From: Shewanella seohaensis
GTDB lineage: Bacteria > Pseudomonadota > Gammaproteobacteria > Enterobacterales > Shewanellaceae
DNA: 64,000 nucleotides
Reading direction: 5' to 3'
NCBI RefSeq assembly: GCF_025449215.1
Contig: NZ_CP104900.1
Span: forward strand, 1,426,001-1,490,000
Shown here: piece after piece, positions 10,362-17,478 of the stretch
How positions within the stretch are numbered: position 1 is the stretch's first letter
Layout of the letters: every line of letters begins with the position of its first letter
Notes under the pieces: generated by a model
Databases searched by the model: none
What the model saw: the letters and a program-made list of their open reading frames with translations, nothing else
Told to the model about the DNA's origin: nothing
Position numbers and translations under genes: made by a program

Positions 10362-11099
10362 ATGAAGAAAGTACTGACCGCAGCACTATTAATGACGGCA
10401 CCATTTATGGCGAATGCGGGAGCCGATTTTGTTAAAGGCGACAAGACATTCGCAGGTGAAGCCGAGCTAGGTGCAACCTTAACCACAGGTAACACCGACA
10501 CCTCATCCTATAAGGGCCGCTTAAGCCTTAAGCACGAATTAGGTGATTGGGAAAACCAATACCTATTAGAAGGTTTGTATAAAGAAGATACGGGTGAAGT
10601 CACGGCAAAACGTTATTTAGCGGGCGCTCAAGGCAACTATAAGATGACAGACCGCAGCTATCTGTTTGCCAACGCTAACTACGAAGTCGACCCTTTCACC
10701 GGTTATGACTACACAGTATCAGGCGCGGCGGGTTATGGTCACAGACTCTATGACACCAGCAAGACTTTCCTAGATGTAGAGATCGGTCCCGGTTACATCT
10801 ATCAACGCCTCGATTCAGAGCAAGCCCTGTTAGAAGGCACGGATTCGAATGACAGCGTGGTTGCCCACGGCGTGATCAACTTCGAAACTGAAATCACTGA
10901 AACCTCAAAATTCCAGCAACGTTTTGTGGCCGACTACGGCGATAAATTAGATGCGCGTTCAGAAACCTCGCTGACAGCCAATATCATTGGCGCCTTAGCG
11001 ATGAAGTTTGCGATTATTGTGCGCTACAACAGTGAGCCACTGGACGATAAAAAGAGCACTGATACCGAAACGAATATGACCTTGCTCTATTCGTTCTAA
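10362..11099 (+). CDS. DUF481 outer-membrane protein (YdiY-like)
   Basis: 245 residues. A signal peptide of about 20 residues (MKKVLTAALLMTAPFMANAG) is followed by repeated amphipathic beta strands with alternating aromatic residues and a C-terminal phenylalanine (LLYSF), typical of an outer-membrane beta barrel. The stretch GEAELGATLTTGNTDTSSYKG is characteristic of the DUF481 family (YdiY, salt-induced outer-membrane protein). Transcribed alone, with a promoter after the fba terminator and its own terminator. Precise role unknown; related proteins are linked to salt stress, and the next gene is a Na+/H+ antiporter. Confidence 0.85.
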   Translation: MKKVLTAALLMTAPFMANAGADFVKGDKTFAGEAELGATLTTGNTDTSSYKGRLSLKHELGDWENQYLLEGLYKEDTGEVTAKRYLAGAQGNYKMTDRSYLFANANYEVDPFTGYDYTVSGAAGYGHRLYDTSKTFLDVEIGPGYIYQRLDSEQALLEGTDSNDSVVAHGVINFETEITETSKFQQRFVADYGDKLDARSETSLTANIIGALAMKFAIIVRYNSEPLDDKKSTDTETNMTLLYSF

Positions 11100-11121
11100 T
11101 CAATGTGATTGATATCAACAT

Positions 11122-11146
11122 AAAAGCACCGAGAGGTGCTTTTTTA
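11122..11146 (+). terminator. Rho-independent terminator
   Basis: Stem AAAAGCACC / GGTGCTTTT with a GAGA loop and a T run. It follows the DUF481 gene. Confidence 0.88.
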
Positions 11147-11339
11147 TTGGCTGTTTTTGGACTAACTTGAAACAAAGTTAGTTAATTCTTTATTAGTTGT
11201 ATCTGTAGTTATACAAAAATTAATGTTGTAAGCCCCTTTAGTTACCGAGAAATACGTAGAAAGTTGCGTTTTGTCAAAATTTACAGAGCCCGAGCTATGG
11301 TAATTTTCGAACTAATTTCCCTTGCAGAGATCAACTTTG

Positions 11340-12809
11340 ATGAAATTACAGCAGTGGTTTAAAAACAGTGGAGTGGCGCTATCTAGCCTATTCTGCGTTG
11401 CAATATTGAGCGGATTCTCACCAGCAGTTTGGGCAATGACCGAAGGAACAGAACGGCTCGATTTAACCGCTGCATCAGTGGGGTATATTGCCGTATGCAT
11501 CTTCGTTCTCGCCTATATTTTGGTGATGGCCGAAGAGGCGCTGCACCTGCGTAAATCCAAACCCGTATTGGTCGCAGCCGGCATTATTTGGGGCATGATA
11601 GGTTTTGTGTATGTGCAAAATGGCATGTCGGAGGTTTCCGAGGCGGCCTTTAAGCACAATCTACTGGAATACGCCGAATTATTACTCTTCCTATTAGTGG
11701 CGATGACGTATATCAACGCCATGGAGGAACGTAACTTATTCGATGCGATCCGCGGCTGGTTAGTCGGACGGGGATTTAGCCTGCGAACCGTGTTCTGGCT
11801 GACGGGGTTTATGGCGTTCTTTATCTCGCCGGTGGCCGATAACTTAACCACGGCGTTGTTGATGTGTGCCGTGGTGATGAAGGTGGGCGCAGGGCAGCGC
11901 AAATTTATTACGCTGGCGTGTATTAACATTGTGGTCGCGGCGAATGCGGGCGGTGCGTTTAGCCCCTTTGGCGATATCACCACCCTGATGGTGTGGCAAA
12001 AGGGCTTAGTGCACTTTGCGGACTTCTTCCATCTGTTTATTCCCGCCTTGGTTAACTTTGCTTTACCCGCGGCCATCATGAGCGTGTTTATCCCAAGTTA
12101 TGTGCCCGAGCCTGAAAAAGAGCAGGTATACACTAAACCTGGCGCGAAACGTATCGTGGCGTTATTCCTGCTGACCATTGCGACGGCGGTGTGCGCGCAT
12201 TCCTTCTTCGGCATGCCACCAGTCCTTGGGATGATGACGGGTCTAGGCTTCCTGCAGTTCTTCGGTTACTACCTGCGTAAGACCTTCGACAAATCCGTTG
12301 CCCGTGAGCGGGCGAAGGCGGAGTTACGCCGCGATGAGCAACGTCTGCAACAGCTTGGCAGCGTGGTGCCCTTCGATGTGTTTAGCCGGATCTCCCGTGC
12401 TGAATGGGATACCTTACTGTTCTTCTACGGTGTGGTGTTGTGTGTGGGTGGCCTTGGCTTTATGGGGTATTTGAGCTTAGTGTCTGAGGCGCTGTATTCC
12501 CATTGGGATGCGACCTATGCCAACGTCGCTATCGGTCTGTTGTCTTCAGTTGTCGATAATATTCCGGTGATGTTCGCCGTATTGACCATGAACCCTGAGA
12601 TGGCCCTTGGCCAATGGTTACTGGTGACCTTAACTGCGGGTGTTGGGGGCAGTTTGTTGTCCATCGGCAGTGCGGCCGGGGTCGCCTTGATGGGACAGGC
12701 AAGGGGGATTTACACCTTCGGCGCCCATTTACGTTGGACACCTGTGATCGCACTAGGCTATGTCGCTAGCATTTTGGTACATATGTGGCTCAATGCTGCA
12801 ATGTTCTAA
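11340..12809 (+). CDS. nhaD: Na+/H+ antiporter NhaD
   Basis: 489 residues with about 12 membrane segments. The family match is strong: NhaD-type ArsB/NhaD superfamily, with conserved FFISPVADNLTTALLM, NAGGAFSPFGDITTLMVWQ and SSVVDNIPVMFAVL. It exports sodium (or lithium) in exchange for protons at the inner membrane. ATG 11340 is chosen over TTG 11322 because the TTG lacks a ribosome binding site and the remaining N-terminus reads as a cleavable or anchoring hydrophobic leader ending near AVWA. The gene stands alone, and a perfect inverted repeat overlaps its stop codon. Confidence 0.93.
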   Translation: MKLQQWFKNSGVALSSLFCVAILSGFSPAVWAMTEGTERLDLTAASVGYIAVCIFVLAYILVMAEEALHLRKSKPVLVAAGIIWGMIGFVYVQNGMSEVSEAAFKHNLLEYAELLLFLLVAMTYINAMEERNLFDAIRGWLVGRGFSLRTVFWLTGFMAFFISPVADNLTTALLMCAVVMKVGAGQRKFITLACINIVVAANAGGAFSPFGDITTLMVWQKGLVHFADFFHLFIPALVNFALPAAIMSVFIPSYVPEPEKEQVYTKPGAKRIVALFLLTIATAVCAHSFFGMPPVLGMMTGLGFLQFFGYYLRKTFDKSVARERAKAELRRDEQRLQQLGSVVPFDVFSRISRAEWDTLLFFYGVVLCVGGLGFMGYLSLVSEALYSHWDATYANVAIGLLSSVVDNIPVMFAVLTMNPEMALGQWLLVTLTAGVGGSLLSIGSAAGVALMGQARGIYTFGAHLRWTPVIALGYVASILVHMWLNAAMF

Positions 12810-12847
12810 AAACAAATGAAACATAATGTATCTGTATTTGTTTTTAG
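12806..12847 (+). repeat. 12-bp inverted repeat overlapping the nhaD stop
   Basis: Perfect arms CTAAAAACAAAT (12806-12817) and ATTTGTTTTTAG (12836-12847) with an 18-base loop. The left arm contains the nhaD stop codon. It is AT-rich and could be a weak terminator or a protein-binding site. Confidence 0.6.
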
Positions 12848-12975
12848 CATTAAATGTTTTATTGATGTAATTCACAGATTATTCATCTAACCCTGTTAGG
12901 TGGCGATAAGATCACTGCGTTGTTTTCGTTCAAATTGTATACTCGGCCCTACATCAAATAGTGAAAGGGGCCGAG

Positions 12976-13725
12976 ATGCAAATAGGCACTTGTTGGTTTA
13001 ATGCGCAGGAACAAGTGCTGGTCGATGCAGCCTCTGGACGCAGCTGGTTATTGAGCGCGGACGAATTCCAAGCGCTTTCACTCTTGAGTGCGCAGCGTGG
13101 CAAAGTGGTCTCGCGTATGGAGTTGCAGCAGGTAATTTCGCCACACCTCAAGTTGTCTATGCGCAGCGATGAATTGCTCAATAGTACTATTCGCCGCTTA
13201 CGATTATTTCTCGGTGACGACGCCGCTCATCTGTTGGTGAGTGTCGCTAATCAAGGTTATATCCTTTACGCCACGCCCCGAAAACATTCTCGTACCGCAC
13301 AGAATTCGCCCCTGTTTAAGCTGAGTATGCCGCAGTTTATGGTACTCACGCTCCTAACCTTAGCCGCGCTGCTTTGGGTGGGTTCGCACATCACTCACCC
13401 GACGAGCATAGCGCCGAATTATGCGAAGCAGTTGCTGACGCACGGCGGGCATTATTCGGAAATTCAATTCTATACCGGTCAGCCGTCGGATCATTCGATG
13501 CGACCCTTAGTCGATCACTTTTTAGAGCAAGTCTCTGCCTGTGCTGTGTTTCCGTGGCAATCCATTGCGGCGACTATTTCGACGGATCAAAGGTTTGTCA
13601 GTCTGGTGCTGAAAAATAATGATGCCAATGGACTCGAGTTTGAAACCATCAAAATGATGTCGGAAAACTTCAATGTCGATGTGATTGATGAGCTATGGCT
13701 AAAAATGGTGGGGATCTGTGCTTAA
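12976..13725 (+). CDS. ToxR/CadC-like membrane transcription regulator (pair 1)
   Basis: 249 residues. An N-terminal winged helix of the OmpR/PhoB type (residues ~1-98; RGKVVSRMELQQV, then STIRRLRLFLGDD and SVANQGYIL) has no receiver domain. One membrane helix follows at ~118-138 (MVLTLLTLAALLWVGSHI), then a ~110-residue periplasmic domain with only two cysteines, one in SACAVF and one two residues from the C-terminus (GICA). This is the layout of ToxR/TcpP regulators, where a periplasmic disulfide senses the envelope. ATG 12976 is chosen over GTG 12961 because AGGGG lies just before it and because the paralogue at 16128 begins alike (MQVGGCWF). It overlaps the partner gene by 8 bases. Target genes unknown; the nearest candidate is the cytochrome operon next door. 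Confidence 0.82.
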   Translation: MQIGTCWFNAQEQVLVDAASGRSWLLSADEFQALSLLSAQRGKVVSRMELQQVISPHLKLSMRSDELLNSTIRRLRLFLGDDAAHLLVSVANQGYILYATPRKHSRTAQNSPLFKLSMPQFMVLTLLTLAALLWVGSHITHPTSIAPNYAKQLLTHGGHYSEIQFYTGQPSDHSMRPLVDHFLEQVSACAVFPWQSIAATISTDQRFVSLVLKNNDANGLEFETIKMMSENFNVDVIDELWLKMVGICA

Positions 13726-14266
13726 ACTGACAGGGATAAAAAACCACAACCGCCGACTTCGCCTCTGGCATGTGGTTGCCATAGTGCTGGTGTTAGTCGG
13801 CATAGGGTTGGGTGCCTATGCGATGACGTTTAATAGCAAGCAGCTAAATTTGAGTTGCCGCGCTAAGTTGTATGAGGCGCCTTTTAAGGCGGAATCTTTG
13901 CCCACGTACAGCCAAAGTTTGGCGCTGGATGTGAAGATTGCGGCTAATCAGGCCAAGTTAAGTTACCGCTATGGGCAGAATGGCCAGGATATTGCCGCCT
14001 TAATTTATGAGGGAAAAGTCAGCGCCTTAGCACCTGGAACTATGACCTATAAGCTCAACTTAGATCAGGCCAATTTAAAAATGGATTTGTTGCAAACCGA
14101 GGTGCCGGACTTAATGCGTGCGGAAGTGCAAAAATCCCGTAAGGCCTTATTTGAGCAGGGCGGAATGAGTTTTGATATGCAGATTGTGGACATGGATACC
14201 TTAAACAATTACGTACTGATCAAGTTTTATCCCAGCGGCCATTTGTGGGCTTGCCAGAGCAAATAG
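13718..14266 (+). CDS. ToxS-like single-pass membrane partner (pair 1)
   Basis: 182 residues starting at GTG 13718, inside the end of the regulator gene (8-base overlap, so translational coupling). There is a short basic cytoplasmic tail, one membrane helix (~residues 18-37, VVAIVLVLVGIGLGAYAM) and a periplasmic domain with two cysteines, one at LSCRAKL just after the membrane and one near the C-terminus (WACQSK). No family match is recognised by sequence. Its size, topology, cysteine pair and coupling to a ToxR-like gene resemble ToxS/TcpH, which stabilise their regulator. The paralogous pair at 16.1-17.4 kb has the same design. Role as effector protein is inference. Confidence 0.72.
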   Translation: MLKLTGIKNHNRRLRLWHVVAIVLVLVGIGLGAYAMTFNSKQLNLSCRAKLYEAPFKAESLPTYSQSLALDVKIAANQAKLSYRYGQNGQDIAALIYEGKVSALAPGTMTYKLNLDQANLKMDLLQTEVPDLMRAEVQKSRKALFEQGGMSFDMQIVDMDTLNNYVLIKFYPSGHLWACQSK

Positions 14267-14282
14267 CGTTATTAAGACGTAG

Positions 14283-14310
14283 AAAAGGCATCCAATTGGA
14301 TGCCTTTTTT
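14283..14310 (+). terminator. Rho-independent terminator after regulator pair 1
   Basis: AAAAGGCATCC-AATT-GGATGCCTTTTTT. It lies between the convergent pair 1 and the lipoprotein gene and may serve both strands. Confidence 0.88.
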
Positions 14311-14327
14311 GGGGCGCGATGATGGGA

Positions 14328-14852
14328 TTACTGCGGTGTGACTTGGACTAATGTCAGTTCATTATTGGCTTTAGCACCATAAATCTGAATGGCGACCTTG
14401 ATTTGGGACACGGCGCCACTGGGATCCTGTTGCTGCCAATCGAGACCCGCGATTTCAAACTGATATTGGCCATGCTTCACTTCGGTCAGCTGACCCGTAC
14501 ATTCCCCTTGGCTCTGGCAGCGATAGCTTTGGGTCACATGCCAGCGCTTCCACGCCTTAGGATTGGCCGAGGCTTTATCCTTATTAGGGAAACCAAAGTA
14601 ATAAATGTCATAGCTCTTGGCGGCGGTAATAGCCGCCTGGTTAGCATCGGTTAATGAGAAGACTAAGCTGCCAGTATTGGGGTCAAACTGTTCTACCGCC
14701 AGATTAATCTGGCTGGCCTCATCGATACTCACCGTGGTTTCTACTGGCGGCGGTGGCGGCGGAGGTGTGACTTCCTCGGATTTATCATCGTCACTACCAC
14801 AGCCGACAAGGGCGAGTGTACCTAGGGTTAATGCGAGTAATGGGTATTTCAT
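14328..14852 (-). CDS. Lipoprotein of the split-Soret cytochrome operon
   Basis: 174 residues from ATG 14852, which has a strong ribosome binding site (AAGGAGGCAGTG). A longer frame to 14915 is rejected because it would overlap the cytochrome gene and hide the signal peptide. A lipoprotein signal ends at LALVGC, followed by an acidic and polyproline linker (a run of seven prolines) and one compact domain with two cysteines (YRCQSQGECTG). Parts (SLVFSLTDANQAAI) recall the N-terminal domain of OmcA/MtrC outer-membrane cytochromes, but no haem motifs are present; this resemblance is weak. It follows the cytochrome gene by 10 bases and is surely in its operon, so a docking or anchoring role is a reasonable guess. 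Confidence 0.75.
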   Translation of the reverse strand: MKYPLLALTLGTLALVGCGSDDDKSEEVTPPPPPPPVETTVSIDEASQINLAVEQFDPNTGSLVFSLTDANQAAITAAKSYDIYYFGFPNKDKASANPKAWKRWHVTQSYRCQSQGECTGQLTEVKHGQYQFEIAGLDWQQQDPSGAVSQIKVAIQIYGAKANNELTLVQVTPQ

Positions 14853-14862
14853 CACTGCCTCC

Positions 14863-15687
14863 TTAATTGAAGTGGCCAGTGTGGCACGTGGTGCATTCCA
14901 TATCGGTTTTAACACTTGCCGCCGAACCTAAGGTGCTAGTGCTGCCGTGGCAGACTTGGCAATCCTGCGCTTCGAGTGAGGGTTTGCTGCCGGGCAGGGC
15001 GCCAATATTCTCGCCCTGATAGGCACGGTTTAGCAGTTCCACCAAGTAATAGGCCATAGAGGCCGATAGGCGGTAGCAGCGCTCACCTTTCTTGGCGAAT
15101 GGCAGGCCTGAAGCCCGTGACCAGTTACTGATAGAAGAGTGGCACAATACGCTCATCGCCTTCGAAGAGCTGCCTACGAGGGCGGTTTTTTCCGCTGTAG
15201 AGCCGATACCCGCAACGAACTCAGGGGTCGATAGTGGCAAAGTGGTGTTTTCATAATAGCGGAAGGCATTGGCAATCACCGCGCTATTCTGGCCGTTAAT
15301 ATCATCTAAGATGTTGACTAACATGCCGATGGCGTTGAGGTTGCCGCAAAGTGTGCCTTGGCCTGTGACCCCGGCAAAACCATAACCCGCCAGAGCGGTG
15401 GGGATGGTTTTGAATTTATCGGCATCGGCACTATTAGATTGCGCTAGCATAGTGATAACCGAATGAAACACTTGGTGCATACAGCCGCCACCTGTCTCGT
15501 AGGCGAGTTTTGCGGTCGCCATGGCATCGAGTGGCACATATTTGAGTTTTTCCCCGAGGGCTAATTGATATTGACCGTCGGCATTGGTCGCCGCAAATGC
15601 TGACGTCCCCATTAAAGTTGCGCCCGCAGCCGCCGTGCTGATACCGATAATGCGAGTTAATGCTTGGCGTCGATTAATGCTCATCAT
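14863..15687 (-). CDS. Tat-exported split-Soret-type dihaem cytochrome c
   Basis: 274 residues. The N-terminus has a twin-arginine signal (SINRRQALTRIIGIS, then an AFAATN cleavage region), so the protein is exported folded or after cofactor insertion. Two haem c sites, CQVCH and CTTCH, lie in the last 40 residues. Upstream are four separate cysteines (GGGCMHQ, GTLCGN, VLCHSS, GERCYRL) arranged like the C_GCAxxG_C_C family, to which the split-Soret cytochrome of Desulfovibrio belongs; there they bind an iron-sulfur cluster. Likely a periplasmic electron-transfer protein; its partners are unknown. AAGAGGATATTC precedes tandem ATGs at 15687 and 15684; either could be used. First gene of a two-gene operon. 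Confidence 0.85.
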   Translation of the reverse strand: MMSINRRQALTRIIGISTAAAGATLMGTSAFAATNADGQYQLALGEKLKYVPLDAMATAKLAYETGGGCMHQVFHSVITMLAQSNSADADKFKTIPTALAGYGFAGVTGQGTLCGNLNAIGMLVNILDDINGQNSAVIANAFRYYENTTLPLSTPEFVAGIGSTAEKTALVGSSSKAMSVLCHSSISNWSRASGLPFAKKGERCYRLSASMAYYLVELLNRAYQGENIGALPGSKPSLEAQDCQVCHGSTSTLGSAASVKTDMECTTCHTGHFN

Positions 15688-16127
15688 GAATATCCTCTTT
15701 TATTAATTGCTTTTATTTATCAATCAGTAACCATTGGTTGATGGCATCATTCTAGAAACTACAGCAATAAATAGTGTGATTTGCGGCCGGGGATATTTGG
15801 TCTCCCCAAATCGCTGGCGGTGGGAGAAGAACAATCGTTTTAGCCGATGCTCACGAAGTGGTTTTGTGGATATGTTCGATTTCAATGTGCATCAACGCAC
15901 ATTATTTGTGGCATTTATGTAAATTTATGCGGATTTATCACCAAGCTAAGCCGCTACAAATGGCATTTATCGCTGTGAGCTAACGCAGATTTTTGTTTTA
16001 TGGCGATCCGCTTGCGTGTTGGTTCACGAAATTTAACTATTTGCCGCCTTGGGTTAACGGGATCACAGTAATCATTAGCAGGCTTGCATAGACTTAATCC
16101 TATGATTTATGGGCCGGAGTTTTTATT
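15688..16127. other. Divergent intergenic region between the cytochrome operon and regulator pair 2 (440 bp)
   Basis: This region must hold promoters for the leftward cytochrome operon and rightward regulator pair 2. Apart from a CRP-like palindrome it has no recognisable gene. A 62-codon frame at 15734-15922 lacks a ribosome binding site and family resemblance. Confidence 0.6.
15884..15903. promoter_or_regulatory. CRP-like palindrome
   Basis: AATGTGC-N6-GCACATT is a perfect 7-bp inverted repeat with the 6-base spacer of CRP sites. Its half sites TGTGC/GCACA match CRP TGTGA/TCACA at 4 of 5 positions each. CRP is a principal regulator of anaerobic respiration in Shewanella, which fits a cytochrome promoter. 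It lies about 200 bases from both flanking start codons, so which gene it serves is unclear. Confidence 0.5.
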
Positions 16128-16871
16128 ATGCAGGTGGGGGGCTGTTGGTTTGACCGTGAGCGTGGCTTGCTCGTCGAACAGGCTCGTGATGAATCTTGGC
16201 ACCTTCCCCGTGCCGAGTTGCAAGTGTTGAGCCTGTTGGTTGAACATCAAGGCAAACTGGTCTCCAAGCATGAGCTGAAGACTGGCGATGGGGCGCATCC
16301 TCCTCTTACTGACACTTCGTTAGCGCGGGCGGTCTTTATGATCCGCTCCTTCCTCGGGCCCCAATATGAGGGGCTGATCGAAACCGTCAAAGGCCAAGGC
16401 TATCTGCTGCACAGCACCCAAGGACAAAGGTTTAAAAGTTTGCGTTACCCTAGGCTGCAATCCTTACCTTGGTGGAGTGTGTTGCTGGTTTTTGGATTTA
16501 TGCTCGCGATTTCAGGCTTTTATCTTAGCCGAATCGACCACAGCGTACCGACTCAACCTTTGCTCTCTACCGATTTGCCCCTAGCCTCGGGGCAACATAT
16601 TCGGCTGCATTTGTATGCCAATTCGAAAACCAACAACACCCTATTGTTTGAGTTAGGCGACCGCTTGGGCCAAGGGCTGAGTCGCTGCGGCCACAGTGAT
16701 TGGTCCGAAGTGTACTCCTCGCTCTCCCACGATAAACAGGTGCTCAACATTACTATGCGGGGTTATAAACTCGGGCAATCGGTGATCCGCAACTTGAAGA
16801 TCAGCGACTTTAGACGGCCGAAGGAATTTATTGATGCAAACTGGCTGCTGGAGGTCGGGATCTGTGGCTAA
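16128..16871 (+). CDS. ToxR/CadC-like membrane transcription regulator (pair 2)
   Basis: 247 residues, paralogue of the regulator at 12976. It has an N-terminal winged helix (~1-98; HQGKLVSKHELK, ARAVFMIRSFLGP, ETVKGQGYLL), one membrane helix (~118-138, SVLLVFGFMLAISGFYL) and a periplasmic domain with two cysteines in the same places as its paralogue (SRCGHS and C-terminal GICG). No receiver domain, so input probably comes through the membrane. It is transcribed away from the split-Soret operon and overlaps its partner gene by 8 bases exactly as in pair 1. Inference: a redox- or envelope-responsive regulator, perhaps of the adjacent cytochrome. Confidence 0.82.
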   Translation: MQVGGCWFDRERGLLVEQARDESWHLPRAELQVLSLLVEHQGKLVSKHELKTGDGAHPPLTDTSLARAVFMIRSFLGPQYEGLIETVKGQGYLLHSTQGQRFKSLRYPRLQSLPWWSVLLVFGFMLAISGFYLSRIDHSVPTQPLLSTDLPLASGQHIRLHLYANSKTNNTLLFELGDRLGQGLSRCGHSDWSEVYSSLSHDKQVLNITMRGYKLGQSVIRNLKISDFRRPKEFIDANWLLEVGICG

Positions 16872-17394
16872 GTGGCTCAAGTGGACGATAAATCTCACCA
16901 TACTCTCGGCGCTAATCGTCGCCTGCGGGGTGATTTACCTGCAATCCGTTTCCAATAAGGCGGTGATCTTAAATTGCAGCTCCGAGCTGTTTGACCGCCA
17001 TAGCCAACAAGTAGATGAGGGGAAATTTTACCTCTTGGTCGATGTGTTGATCTCGGCGGGCAATGCACAGATCAATTACCGCTACTTTAACCTCGACGGC
17101 TCAAGCGCGGGGGCGATTTTGATGCAGGGCGAGGTCAAGAGCATGGAGCTAAATCGCATGACCTACAATGTGTCGGTCAAAACCAAGACTGAGTCCGAAG
17201 ACGTCGATAAAAAGTATTGGCCCGAACACATGAAGTACCTTTCTTACATCAGCAGTTTGCACTTCAGTGAGTCTGGTCGACACAATCTCAGTATTGAAGT
17301 GCTAGACAGCGATGCCAACCAAGACTATGCGGTTGTCTTGTTTCAGCCGAGTAACACCGTTTGTGGCTGCCGAATCGTCAATAGCCGAATTTAA
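16864..17394 (+). CDS. ToxS-like single-pass membrane partner (pair 2)
   Basis: 176 residues from GTG 16864, chosen because GGAGG at 16850-16854 is well placed and the 8-base overlap with the regulator mirrors pair 1; an in-frame ATG at 16831 would lie deeper in the regulator. One membrane helix (~7-28, TINLTILSALIVACGVIYL), then a periplasmic domain with a cysteine at LNCSSEL and two near the end (CGC). The order and spacing of features match the partner at 13718 (LSCRAKL and WACQ). It differs in length by only six residues. No known family; the ToxS/TcpH-like role is inferred from topology and gene pairing. Confidence 0.7.
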   Translation: MAKWLKWTINLTILSALIVACGVIYLQSVSNKAVILNCSSELFDRHSQQVDEGKFYLLVDVLISAGNAQINYRYFNLDGSSAGAILMQGEVKSMELNRMTYNVSVKTKTESEDVDKKYWPEHMKYLSYISSLHFSESGRHNLSIEVLDSDANQDYAVVLFQPSNTVCGCRIVNSRI

Positions 17395-17478
17395 TCAGTG
17401 AATTTGCCGCGCTTTCGGTTTAGATTATATTTTCCATGGTGTTAATGCCGACTCTTCCATCTCAATCATAAGGTTGTT

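Noticed and set aside
11322..11340. TTG 11322 as nhaD start
   Set aside because: No ribosome binding site for the TTG; ATG 11340 fits better.
11513..12079. 188-codon open frame opposite nhaD
   Set aside because: Antisense to conserved NhaD motifs; no independent start signal.
15734..15922. 62-codon frame between the cytochrome and regulator 2
   Set aside because: No ribosome binding site, and it spans the CRP-like palindrome; no family.
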